Positions 40,863-48,359 of a DNA stretch of 64,000 nt are shown here, piece after piece. The notes beneath the pieces are model-generated. The model saw only the letters and a list, made by a program, of their open reading frames with translations, did not search any database and was not told the DNA's origin. The DNA is from DATCMH01 sp036563505. Its GTDB lineage: Bacteria; Pseudomonadota; Alphaproteobacteria; Rhizobiales; Beijerinckiaceae. Made by a program: the position numbers and the translations under genes. The stretch is taken from contig DATCMH010000022.1 of NCBI GenBank assembly GCA_036563505.1, forward strand, positions 62,001-126,000, read 5' to 3'. Every line of letters begins with the position of its first letter. The stretch's first letter is position 1.

Positions 40863-41297
40863 TCAGGACGCCTTGGCTTCCTCGTCGCGCAGGTCGTCGA
40901 TGATGGCGCGGCGCTCGCCGTCCGAATCGGCGAGACGGTGAATGTGCATCTCCGTGGCGCCCCGGGCCCGCATCGCCGCGGTCCAGCGGGCGCGCACGCC
41001 GGGCTTTGGATCGGAGCCGACGGTCGCGACGTCAACGACGCGGGCAACCCCGTCGCCGTCCCGGCGCACCGCGATGAGCACGGCATCCACCACGTCCTGG
41101 ATGTCCGCCTCGGCGAGAGGATGGACGCCCACCACGTAGCGGCGGCCCGAATGGCCGCGCCAGGAACTGAGGTCGAGAGAGCCGCGCAGGCCCGCGGTCG
41201 CCCGAAGACGTTCCTCGCGCACGCCGGCCCTCCGGGCTCTGTCGTTCCGCAGATCACGCATCGCGGTCGACCATGAAAGAGTTCGTCTGTTCGCCAT
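40863..41297 (-). CDS. Unknown conserved-looking protein behind an SOS-type promoter
   Basis: A 144-residue cytoplasmic protein I do not recognise. Its core reads SLDLSSWRGHSGRRYVVGVHP, then ADIQDVVDAVLIAVRRDGDG, VVDVATVGSDPKPGVRARWT and TEMHIHRLADSDGERRAIID: an alpha/beta pattern without membrane segments or cysteines. The composition and codon use resemble the neighbours, which supports a real gene. The ATG at 41297 lies within a GAAC-N7-GAAC box and only about two bases from the expected transcription start; the in-frame ATG at 41261 (MRDLRNDR, 132 residues) is the alternative. Neither has a good ribosome site. It is transcribed alone. A DNA-damage role is suggested only by the promoter. 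Confidence 0.6.
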   Translation of the reverse strand: MANRRTLSWSTAMRDLRNDRARRAGVREERLRATAGLRGSLDLSSWRGHSGRRYVVGVHPLAEADIQDVVDAVLIAVRRDGDGVARVVDVATVGSDPKPGVRARWTAAMRARGATEMHIHRLADSDGERRAIIDDLRDEEAKAS

Positions 41298-41334
41298 TTG
41301 TTCTCAACTTATCCACAGGCTGTGGAGAGGTCAA
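41289..41334 (-). promoter_or_regulatory. Promoter with overlapping LexA-type box and DnaA box
   Basis: Reading on the minus strand: TTGACC (41329-41334), a 17-base spacer, TAAGTT (41306-41311), then GAACAAATGGCGAAC (41289-41303), which fits the alphaproteobacterial LexA operator GAAC-N7-GAAC placed over the expected start of transcription. A perfect DnaA box TTATCCACA lies on the plus strand at 41309-41317, inside the inverted repeat TCCACAGGCTGTGGA (41312-41326). Confidence 0.5.
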
Positions 41335-41404
41335 GAACGCTGTGCGATCCTGTTTCGATGCGGGCTGGGCCGTCGTGTCGCAGGGGGAAGTTCTGCGCTT
41401 CGGC

Positions 41405-42148
41405 TCAGGCTGCGCCGAGGCGCTCCAGCTCCGCCTTGCCCTCGGCGTAGAGGCGGTTTGAGGCCGCTTCGAGCCGCTTCTGCAGCAGTTCGAAGAACGC
41501 GTCGCGGGGAAGACCCGGCGGGATCGGGTCGAGGATCTCGACGACGATCGTGCCCGGACGACGCAGGAACTCGCGGCGTCCCCAGAACAGGCCGGAATTG
41601 AGGGCGATGGGCAGGCAGGGCACGCCTAAGTTCTCGTAGAGATGGGCGACGCCGAACTTGTAGGCCGGCGGCGCTCCGGCGGGCCGCCGCGTGCCTTCGG
41701 GAAAGATGATGAGCTGGCGACCCTCGCCGGCTACCGCCTCCTTGGCGCGGCGGTTCATGTCGGTGAGCGCCAGGGCGCCCGCGGCCCGGTTCACCTCGAT
41801 CTGGCGGGTCTTCAGGCAGTACCAGCCGAAGATGGGGATCCAGGTGAGCTCGCGCTTGAGCACGAAGACGAACTCGTCAAAGAGCGGCAGGAGCGCGAAG
41901 GTCTCCCAAAGAGATTGGTGCTTCGCCGCGACGAGGATGCCGCCGGGCGGGATCTTCTCGCGCCCGCGCACCTCGACCTTCGTCCCGACGATCCACGCGT
42001 GCAGCTTGAAGATCAGCCGCGCCCAGCTCTGCGCCGAGCGCATGAAGACCTGGCGCGGCAGGAGGAGGAACGGCAGCACCGCGATCTGCCAAAGGATCAG
42101 GGTCGCGTAGAAGACGACGTTGAAGACCAGGGAGCGGAGGAAGAGCAT
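41405..42148 (-). CDS. 1-acyl-sn-glycerol-3-phosphate acyltransferase (PlsC family)
   Basis: Acylates lysophosphatidate to phosphatidate (or a similar lyso-lipid) at the inner membrane. The 247-residue protein has an N-terminal membrane segment (VFNVVFYATLILWQIAVLPFL), the catalytic block VAAKHQSLWETFALL (H-x4-D is replaced by H-Q-S-L-W-E, an H-x4-E form), the acceptor motif FPEGTRRPAG and VPCLPIALNSGLFW. The ATG 42148 (MLFLRSLVF) was chosen because it begins the hydrophobic segment; upstream in-frame residues look like linker. The family often has H-x4-D, so the E at that place is worth checking. It is convergent to nothing and lies upstream of the unknown SOS-type gene on the same strand. 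Confidence 0.9.
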   Translation of the reverse strand: MLFLRSLVFNVVFYATLILWQIAVLPFLLLPRQVFMRSAQSWARLIFKLHAWIVGTKVEVRGREKIPPGGILVAAKHQSLWETFALLPLFDEFVFVLKRELTWIPIFGWYCLKTRQIEVNRAAGALALTDMNRRAKEAVAGEGRQLIIFPEGTRRPAGAPPAYKFGVAHLYENLGVPCLPIALNSGLFWGRREFLRRPGTIVVEILDPIPPGLPRDAFFELLQKRLEAASNRLYAEGKAELERLGAA

Positions 42149-42268
42149 GGGCGGGCCGGGTTCGATCGGTCCACCCTTAGACACGTTTCCGCCGGCGTGG
42201 AATCGGTCCTCCCCCGGGCAGGACTGCATTTCCTGGGAAAAGCCGCGCTCCGCCCTGGGCGAAGCTCG

Positions 42269-43039
42269 TCAGCGCGGCAACGGGTGCTGGACGATCCGGA
42301 CCGGCTGGCGGCCGCCGAGCAGCACCGCCGAGACGGAGCGCTCCGGGTCGCCCTCGAAGCGGGTGCGGACCCAGCCGACGAGGAACTTCACGTATTCGCC
42401 GAGCAGCACCCGGGCCGTGGCGGGGCTGCGCCACCAGGCCTCGGCCTGGACCGTGTTCGTCACCACGGCATAGGGAACCTTGCGGGCGTCCGGCAGCACG
42501 TGGTCGAGCTCCACGAGGGTGCGGGGCATGTGGTAGTTCGAGGTGACGACGATCAGCGAGCGGAAGCGATGGTCGTTCGCCCAGCGCCGGGTCTCGATGG
42601 CGTTGCCCACCGTGTTGCGGGCCCGGTAGTCGAGGTCGACGCAGCAGTCGAACAGCCGCCGCTGGCCCGGGTTGAGGCGTGCGATCTCGTCGCGGCTCGT
42701 GCGCTCGTTGACGCCCGTGATGAGGAGCCGGCCGGCATAGCCCTTGGCGAGAAGGTCGATGGCGTCGCCGATGCGCTGCGCCCCGCCGGTGAGGGCCACG
42801 ATCCCATCGGCCCGGGTCTCGGGCGAGCGCTCGTAGCGGTCGATCGTGGCGGTAAACGCCACGAAGCCCGCGACGAAGGCGAGCGCGAGTCCCGCGGCGA
42901 GGAAGCCGCTCCACCGCACGATCGACGCCAGCCGCGAGGTGTTCAGAGGAATCTCCGCGCCGTCGCGCCGGACTGGCACGGCCGCCTGGGGCGCTCGAAG
43001 CGCCCGCGGGTCGGCCAGGGTCCGCGTCTGCAAGGTCAT
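42269..43039 (-). CDS. YdcF-family (DUF218) membrane-anchored protein
   Basis: A 256-residue protein with one N-terminal membrane segment (FLAAGLALAFVAGFVAFTA) and a DUF218 domain: GIVALTGGAQRIGDAIDLLA, LLITGVNERTSRDEI, ARNTVGNAIETRRWA and SLIVVTSNYHMPRTLVEL. The SNYHMPR histidine and the ARNT segment are the conserved family residues. YdcF proteins bind SAM-like nucleotides or act in envelope biogenesis (SanA, ElyC); the reaction is unknown. The ATG 43039 (MTLQTRTL) was preferred to the in-frame start at 43078. It follows ftsX on the same strand by 60 bases. Confidence 0.88.
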   Translation of the reverse strand: MTLQTRTLADPRALRAPQAAVPVRRDGAEIPLNTSRLASIVRWSGFLAAGLALAFVAGFVAFTATIDRYERSPETRADGIVALTGGAQRIGDAIDLLAKGYAGRLLITGVNERTSRDEIARLNPGQRRLFDCCVDLDYRARNTVGNAIETRRWANDHRFRSLIVVTSNYHMPRTLVELDHVLPDARKVPYAVVTNTVQAEAWWRSPATARVLLGEYVKFLVGWVRTRFEGDPERSVSAVLLGGRQPVRIVQHPLPR

Positions 43040-43099
43040 CCGCTCACGATACTGCCGAATGAGGCACCCGAGAGGCAACCGCGAATCTCAGACGAAGGT

Positions 43100-44074
43100 T
43101 CACCCTGCGGCCGCGAGGTGCTGTCGCACCGTGATCCGCGACATGGCCCCCGCCACCGCCGAGACGGCAAGCGCGATGAGCACGACGATGGCGATCCCGC
43201 GCCAGCCGATGGCGAAGGCGCCGAACAGCGCCTCGATCTGATCGCCCGCGGGGCTCGCCCGCCAGGCGGCGGCGAGCGCCCCCGCTCCGCCGATCGCGGC
43301 CAAGGCCGCGAGCCCACCGATGCCGCCGCCGACAAGCCCGAGCTGGAAGAAGCGCCGCTGGAAGGCGCGGGCGATGTAATCGTCCTCGGCGCCGACGAAG
43401 TGGAGAACTTCCACCACCTCCCGGTTGCCCGCCATGGCGCCGCGGGTGGCGAAGGCCACGGCGAGGCCGGCCGCGGCGATCACCAGCACGACGAGCCCGA
43501 CCCCGACCCCGACGACCGTCGCCGCCATGGTCGAGAGCCGAGCGAGCCACTGGGCGTGGTCGTCGAGGGTTGCGCCGGGCACACCCTCGGCCAGCGCCCG
43601 GCGCAAGGGGGCGAGGTCGGGACGGGGCCCCTCGCCCAAGCGAACCACCACGATGCGCGGCACGGGCAACTCGCCGAAGTCGAGCCCCGCGCCGAGCCAG
43701 GGCTCGAGCAGGCGGGCTGATTCCTCGTGGCTCGTCGCGCGAACCTCCTGCACGCCCGGGGCGGCCCTGGCGACGGCGGCAGCTCGGGCGACGTCGGCCT
43801 CGATGTCCCGGCCCTGGCGGGGCCGGACCTGGATCGTCGCCTCCCGCGCCACGGAGGACCGCCACTGCGCCGAGCTCGCCGAGACGAGCTCGGCGGCTCC
43901 GGCGCAGAGCGCGGCGAGGAAGGTGAGGATCGCGATCACCGCGACGAGCGCCCGGCCGGACGCCGTGTCGAGGGGCACGAGGGGCGCGTTGCGCCGAAGC
44001 GTCGCGGGCAGGCTCTCGGCGGCATCCGCCGGCGCGGAGCCTCGCGTGTCCGAGGCCGGGGTGTGGAGCGTCAT
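43100..44074 (-). CDS. ftsX: Cell division protein FtsX
   Basis: Membrane partner of FtsE in the divisome, which activates periplasmic murein hydrolases. The 324-residue protein has a cytoplasmic N-terminal tail, a first membrane segment near residues 43-65 (GRALVAVIAILTFLAALCAG), a periplasmic domain (about 70-195) with GVQEVRATSHEESARLLEPW, and three further membrane segments. The C-terminal region has the FtsX motif EVLHFVGAEDDYIARAFQRRF. It is ten bases downstream of ftsE on the same strand. Confidence 0.95.
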   Translation of the reverse strand: MTLHTPASDTRGSAPADAAESLPATLRRNAPLVPLDTASGRALVAVIAILTFLAALCAGAAELVSASSAQWRSSVAREATIQVRPRQGRDIEADVARAAAVARAAPGVQEVRATSHEESARLLEPWLGAGLDFGELPVPRIVVVRLGEGPRPDLAPLRRALAEGVPGATLDDHAQWLARLSTMAATVVGVGVGLVVLVIAAAGLAVAFATRGAMAGNREVVEVLHFVGAEDDYIARAFQRRFFQLGLVGGGIGGLAALAAIGGAGALAAAWRASPAGDQIEALFGAFAIGWRGIAIVVLIALAVSAVAGAMSRITVRQHLAAAG

Positions 44075-44084
44075 GGGTCCCGCC

Positions 44085-44789
44085 TCACGCGTCGATGTGC
44101 AGTTCGCCGTCGCCCAGCACGAGGCGGCGTGCGTCGACCTGGTCCATGAGGCCGAAATCGTGGGTGGCGATGACGACGGAGGTGCCTAAACGGTTCATCT
44201 CGATGAAGAGGCGGAGCAGGCGACGGGCGAGCGGCGGGTCGACGTTGCCGGTGGGCTCGTCGGCGAGGAGCAGGTCGGGGCGGGCGATGAGCGCCCGGGC
44301 GATGGCCGCGCGCTGCTTCTCGCCGCCCGAGAGCACGGGGGGCAGGACGTGCATGCGCTCGCCCAAGCCGACCCAGCGCAGGAGCTCCACCACCTCGGCG
44401 CGGTAGGCGCTCTCCTCCTTGCCCTGGACGCGTAAGGGCAGGGCCACGTTCTCGTAGGTGGTCAGGTGGTCGAGGAGGCGGAAATCCTGGAACACCACGC
44501 CCATCCGGCGCCGCAGACCCGTGAGAGCCTGCTTCGAGATGCCGGCCACCTCCTGGCCGAACAGGGACACGAGGCCCCGCGTCGGCTTGACCGAGAGCAG
44601 GATGAGGCGGAGCAGCGTCGTCTTGCCCGCACCGGACGGCCCGGTCAGGAACTGGAACGAGCGCGGCTCGACCGTGAAGGAGAGGTCGTGGAGCACTTCC
44701 GGGCCGAGCCCGTAGCGCACCCCGACATTCTCGAAGCGCACCACGGGGGCGGCGGTCGAGGCGAAATCCTGGTTTTCCAACGCTTTCAC
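44085..44789 (-). CDS. ftsE: Cell division ATP-binding protein FtsE
   Basis: ABC-type ATPase that powers FtsX at the division site. The 234-residue protein has Walker A GPSGAGKTT at residues 50-58, the signature LSGGEKQRAAIARALIARP, Walker B LLLADEPTGN and the H-loop in VVIATHDFGLMDQ. The RYGLGPEVLHDLSF segment before Walker A is typical of FtsE. It is divergent from the zinc-ribbon protein gene with a 73-base shared upstream region that should hold both promoters. Confidence 0.97.
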   Translation of the reverse strand: MKALENQDFASTAAPVVRFENVGVRYGLGPEVLHDLSFTVEPRSFQFLTGPSGAGKTTLLRLILLSVKPTRGLVSLFGQEVAGISKQALTGLRRRMGVVFQDFRLLDHLTTYENVALPLRVQGKEESAYRAEVVELLRWVGLGERMHVLPPVLSGGEKQRAAIARALIARPDLLLADEPTGNVDPPLARRLLRLFIEMNRLGTSVVIATHDFGLMDQVDARRLVLGDGELHIDA

Positions 44790-44862
44790 GCGGCGTTAAC
44801 CAACACGGCCGAGGGTTGCGGCAAGGCCCCGGACCGGGACGCCTGCCCGCGCCTGATTCGAC

Positions 44863-45573
44863 ATGCTCATCGTCTGCCCCTCCTGCGCAAGCGAATACAC
44901 CATCGATCCGGGCCAGATCGGGGCGCAAGGCCGTAAAGTGCGCTGCGCCGCCTGCCGCACGCCGTGGTTCGTCGATCCCGCTCCCGAAGCGGAGCCGCTC
45001 GCCGTCGAAGCGACGGCCGCCCGCGCCGAGGAGACCCCGGCCAAAGCGAAGAAGCCGCGCAAGGTCAAGGCCCCGGTGCGCGCGAAGCTGCCCGGGCTCG
45101 CGGCGCTCGCCGACGCTACGGCACGGCCTTTGCGCGCGCTTTCCAGGCCCATCGCCCTTGCCCTCGTGTTGGTGCTCGCCGTCGGCCTCGTCGCCGGGCG
45201 GGCCGGCGTCGTGCAGGCTTTTCCGCGCAGCGCCGCGCTCTACGCCCATATCGGATTGCCTGTGAACCTGAGGGGCCTGGAGTTCCGCGCCGTCAAGGCC
45301 GAGACGGAGCCGGTCTCCGGCGGGACGGTGCTCCTCGTCGACGGCGAGGTGATCGGCGCCGCCCGGGGCGAAACTCCCGTTCCGCCGATCGCGATTGCCC
45401 TCAAGGGCTCCGACGGTCAGGCGCTCTACACGTGGACGGTTGACCCGCCGCGTGAAACGGTGTCCCAAGGCGAGGTCGCGCGCTTCAAGGCGCGGCTCGC
45501 CTCGCCGCCGGCGGATGCCCGGGAGGTGCTCGTCCAGTTCGCGCGCCCGGGCTTGACCCCGGCGACGCCTTGA
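44863..45573 (+). CDS. Zinc-ribbon protein with DUF3426-like C-terminal domain
   Basis: A 236-residue protein with an N-terminal MJ0042-type zinc ribbon (MLIVCPSCASEYTIDPGQIG, then KVRCAACRTPWFV, four cysteines in two CxxC pairs), a charged linker, one membrane segment near residues 97-118 (IALALVLVLAVGLVAGRAGVV) and a periplasmic beta-sandwich of the DUF3426 type (LEFRAVKAETEPVSGGTVLLV, PFETVSQGE-like turn, ARFKARLASPPADAREVLVQF). The function is unknown. The conserved position next to ftsE and hpt in Hyphomicrobiales suggests a housekeeping envelope role. It leads the zinc-ribbon-hpt-cpdR unit. Confidence 0.9.
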   Translation: MLIVCPSCASEYTIDPGQIGAQGRKVRCAACRTPWFVDPAPEAEPLAVEATAARAEETPAKAKKPRKVKAPVRAKLPGLAALADATARPLRALSRPIALALVLVLAVGLVAGRAGVVQAFPRSAALYAHIGLPVNLRGLEFRAVKAETEPVSGGTVLLVDGEVIGAARGETPVPPIAIALKGSDGQALYTWTVDPPRETVSQGEVARFKARLASPPADAREVLVQFARPGLTPATP

Positions 45574-45595
45574 GGCCGCCGAAGGTTCTTTCGTG

Positions 45596-46165
45596 ATGTC
45601 ATCGCATCGTGTGCGGGTGCTCTTCGACGAGGCGGCGATCGCCCGCCGCATCGAGGAGATGGCGCAGACCATCGCCGCGTCAAAACCCCGCGACCTGCTC
45701 GTCGTCGCGGTCCTCAAAGGCAGCTTCATGTTCGCGGCCGACCTCATCCGCGCCCTGCACCGGGCGGGGCTCGCGCCACAGGTGGAGTTCGTGCACCTCT
45801 CGAGCTACCGCGCCGGCACCGTCTCCTCGGGGCAGGTGACGATCCTGCGCGACGTCGAGAGCGAGGTGCGCGGGCGCGACGTGCTCCTCGTCGACGACAT
45901 CCTGGAATCCGGCCGCACCGTCGTCTTCGCCAAGGACCTCCTGATGGCGCGGGGCGCCGCGCAGGTCCTGACGGCTGTGCTTCTCGAGAAGCCGGGCAAG
46001 CGGGCGGTGTCGATCGAGGCCGACCATGTCGGCTTCGTCTGCCCCGACGTGTTCGTCGTGGGCTACGGCATGGACGTCGCGCATTCCTTCCGGCAGCTTC
46101 CCTTCGTGGGCGTCATCGACACCGATGACACCGGGCCGGACCTGTTCGACACCGCGGTCGCCTGA
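45596..46165 (+). CDS. hpt: Hypoxanthine phosphoribosyltransferase
   Basis: Salvages hypoxanthine (and guanine) to IMP/GMP using PRPP. The 189-residue protein has the type I PRTase motif VLLVDDILESGRTV for PRPP binding, the flexible loop SSYRAGTVSSGQVTIL, and the purine-binding end FVCPDVFVVGYGMDVAHSFR, followed by LPFVGVI. The start is taken as ATG 45596; a GTG directly before it (45593) is equally possible. It lies 22 bases after the zinc-ribbon gene and overlaps the next gene by one base (TGATG). Confidence 0.95.
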   Translation: MSSHRVRVLFDEAAIARRIEEMAQTIAASKPRDLLVVAVLKGSFMFAADLIRALHRAGLAPQVEFVHLSSYRAGTVSSGQVTILRDVESEVRGRDVLLVDDILESGRTVVFAKDLLMARGAAQVLTAVLLEKPGKRAVSIEADHVGFVCPDVFVVGYGMDVAHSFRQLPFVGVIDTDDTGPDLFDTAVA

Positions 46166-46530
46166 TGGCGCGCATCCTGCTCGTCGACGACGAGGAGCCG
46201 GTGCGCGGCTTCCTGAAGCGCGGCCTCGAGATGGACGGCCATAGCGTGCTGACGGCCATCGACGGCGCCGACGGGCTCGACCGGCTGAAAGAGGCGGCCG
46301 GCGCCTTCGACCTCCTGATCACCGACATCCGCATGCCGCTCATGGACGGCATCGCCCTCGCGCTCGCCGCCAAGCGCGACTACCCGGACCTCGTGATCCT
46401 CCTCATGACGGGCTTCGCCGACCAGCGCGAGCGGGCGCGGGGCCTCGACGCCATCGTCGCCGACGTGCTCACCAAGCCCTTCTCGCTCGGCGACCTGCGC
46501 GCCACCGTCACCCGCGTCCTCAAGGCTTGA
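46165..46530 (+). CDS. cpdR: Single-domain response regulator, CpdR-like
   Basis: A 121-residue receiver domain with no output domain. The phosphoacceptor is D54 in LLITDIRMPLMDG; the acidic pocket is VDDEE at residues 8-12, with the conserved T in LLMTGFADQ and K in LTKPFSL. CpdR-type regulators control polar localisation and ClpXP proteolysis in alphaproteobacteria, with phosphorylation by the CckA-ChpT relay. Identification rests on size, sequence and this conserved position after hpt; a different single-domain regulator is possible. It converges on the TspO gene with a 9-base gap. Confidence 0.82.
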   Translation: MARILLVDDEEPVRGFLKRGLEMDGHSVLTAIDGADGLDRLKEAAGAFDLLITDIRMPLMDGIALALAAKRDYPDLVILLMTGFADQRERARGLDAIVADVLTKPFSLGDLRATVTRVLKA

Positions 46531-46539
46531 GGCGCGAGC

Positions 46540-47019
46540 TCAAGGGTTGAGCCACCAGACGGCGGCGTTGAGCGCCGTCGCGTAGGTCACCCAGGCGAGG
46601 TAGGGCGCGAGCAGCCAGGCCGCGAGCCGATCGAGGGGACGAAACGCCAGGATCGTAACGACGATGCCGGTAATGAGGCCGAAGATCACCACGAGCCCGG
46701 CCGCGGGGCTTCGCATCCCGAAGAAGGCGACGGACCAGAGCGCATTGAGGGCGAGCTGGCCGAAAAAGGCGAGGAGCGCCCGCCCGCGCCCGGCCGTCCC
46801 GGCCGGCAGGGACAGGATGCGCCAGACCGCGATCGCCATCAGGGTATAGAGCAGGGTCCAGGCCGGCCCGAACACCCAGTTCGGCGGCGTGAAGAAGGGT
46901 TTCGCCAGTCCCGCATACCAAGTCGGGATGTTGGGGATCGTGACCAGGTTGGCGACGAAGCCGGCCGCGACGATGGGCAGGACGGCGGCGATAAGACGGA
47001 GAGGCAGCGCGAGCGTCAT
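46540..47019 (-). CDS. TspO/MBR family tryptophan-rich sensory protein
   Basis: A 159-residue inner membrane protein with five membrane segments. The family signature is seen in WYAGLAKPFFTPPNWVFGPAW, the loop TLLYTLMAIAVWRILSLPAG and the tryptophan/asparagine-containing ALNALWSVAFFGMRSP. TspO binds porphyrins, including protoporphyrin IX, and acts as a stress-related regulator in some bacteria. Neither pigment nor heme genes are nearby. It is convergent with the cpdR-like gene and divergent from the trans-sulfuration gene. Confidence 0.92.
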   Translation of the reverse strand: MTLALPLRLIAAVLPIVAAGFVANLVTIPNIPTWYAGLAKPFFTPPNWVFGPAWTLLYTLMAIAVWRILSLPAGTAGRGRALLAFFGQLALNALWSVAFFGMRSPAAGLVVIFGLITGIVVTILAFRPLDRLAAWLLAPYLAWVTYATALNAAVWWLNP

Positions 47020-47125
47020 GCGGCCAAGCTAGAGCACTCGGCGCGAGCCGTCATCGTCGCGCACCATGACAAGCGCTCCGCCCCAGGCTAGAGCCGATCC
47101 GTAGCCGCCCAACCTCCCGGACCCG

Positions 47126-48286
47126 ATGACCTCCTCCTCGAACTGGTCGAAGCGCAGCCTCGCCGTCCAGGCGCTCGGGCGCGTGGACCCCACGACCCGC
47201 GCCGTCGTGCCGCCGATCCACGTCTCCACCACTTTCATCCGCGACGAGGACAACCTCTACCGCTCGGGCTTCGTCTACGGGCGCCCGGACAACGCCACCG
47301 TGCGCGAGGCGGAGGACGTGCTGGCCATGCTGGAGGAGGCGCCGGCCGGCGCCCTCCTCTTCGGCTCCGGCATGGCGGCGGCGACGGCCGTGTTCCAGGC
47401 CCTCGAGCCCGGCGACCACGTCGTCGCGCCGCGGGTGATGTACTGGGCCCTGCGCCACTGGCTCGGCACGGAGGCGACCCGCTGGGGGCTCGAGGTCACC
47501 TTCGTCGAGACGGACGACCTCGGCGCGCTGCAAGCCGCGCTGAAACCCGGCCGCACCAAGCTCGTCTGGATCGAGACGCCCTCGAACCCGCTCTGGACCA
47601 TCACCGACATCGCCGGCGCGGCCGAGCTCGCCCACGGCGTGGGCGCGCGGCTCGCGGTGGATTCCACCGCCGCCTCGCCGGTCCACACCCGGCCCCTGAC
47701 GCTCGGCGCCGACATCGTCATGCACGCGGCGACCAAGATCCTCAACGGCCATTCCGACGTGGTCGCCGGAGTGCTGGCCGGCCGCCAGGCCGATGATTTC
47801 TGGGCGCGCATCGCCTCGATCCGCAAGGCCGGCGGCGCGATCCTCGGCCCCTTCGAGGCCCATCTGCTCATGCGCGGGATGCGCACGCTCCACCTGCGGG
47901 CCGCGGCCCAGGCTGCAGGCGCGCACGCCTTGGCCGAGCGGTTGTCCGCCCATCCCAACGTCGCCCGGGTGCTCTATCCGGGCCTCGCCCAGCATCCGGG
48001 CCACGACGTGGCGGCCCGGCAGATGGAGAACGGCTTCGGCTACATGCTCTCCGTGCAGGTGACGGGCGGCGAAACGGCGGCGATCGGCGCGGCCGCGCGA
48101 GTCGGCTTGTGGAAGCGCGCCACCTCGCTCGGCGGCGTGGAGAGCCTTATCGAGCACCGCGCCTCCATCGAAGGCCCGGGGACGCCCTGCCCGCCGGATC
48201 TGCTTCGCCTCTCGACCGGGATCGAGGACCCGGAGGACCTCTATCGGGATCTGGACGAGGCGCTGAGGGCGGCGCACGCGGGGTGA
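47126..48286 (+). CDS. metC: PLP-dependent trans-sulfuration enzyme, cystathionine beta-lyase type
   Basis: A 386-residue enzyme of the Cys/Met metabolism PLP family. The pyridoxal phosphate lysine is K204 in HAATKILNGHSDVVAG. The family features are SVYVEP-like YGRPDNATVREAEDVLAMLE, FGSGMAAATAVFQALEPGDHV and SLGGVESLIEHRA near the C-terminus. Cystathionine beta-lyase (to homocysteine, pyruvate and ammonia) fits best by annotated homologues, but gamma-synthase/gamma-lyase activity cannot be told from sequence alone. It stands alone on the plus strand upstream of the nucleotidase gene, 73 bases apart. Confidence 0.85.
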   Translation: MTSSSNWSKRSLAVQALGRVDPTTRAVVPPIHVSTTFIRDEDNLYRSGFVYGRPDNATVREAEDVLAMLEEAPAGALLFGSGMAAATAVFQALEPGDHVVAPRVMYWALRHWLGTEATRWGLEVTFVETDDLGALQAALKPGRTKLVWIETPSNPLWTITDIAGAAELAHGVGARLAVDSTAASPVHTRPLTLGADIVMHAATKILNGHSDVVAGVLAGRQADDFWARIASIRKAGGAILGPFEAHLLMRGMRTLHLRAAAQAAGAHALAERLSAHPNVARVLYPGLAQHPGHDVAARQMENGFGYMLSVQVTGGETAAIGAAARVGLWKRATSLGGVESLIEHRASIEGPGTPCPPDLLRLSTGIEDPEDLYRDLDEALRAAHAG

Positions 48287-48359
48287 GCGGCCCCGTGACT
48301 TCCCCCGTCATCTGACCGACAAAGACGTCAAGCAGAACGCCCGGACCAGGAGGCCGCCC

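Noticed and set aside
41309..41317. Chromosomal replication origin at the DnaA box
   Set aside because: There is only one box, no AT-rich unwinding region, and no dnaA, parAB or gidA-type genes nearby.
41273..41461. 62-residue frame starting MKEFVCSPF
   Set aside because: It covers the promoter of the unknown gene and the end of the PlsC gene in opposite direction. No ribosome site; codon use does not match neighbours.
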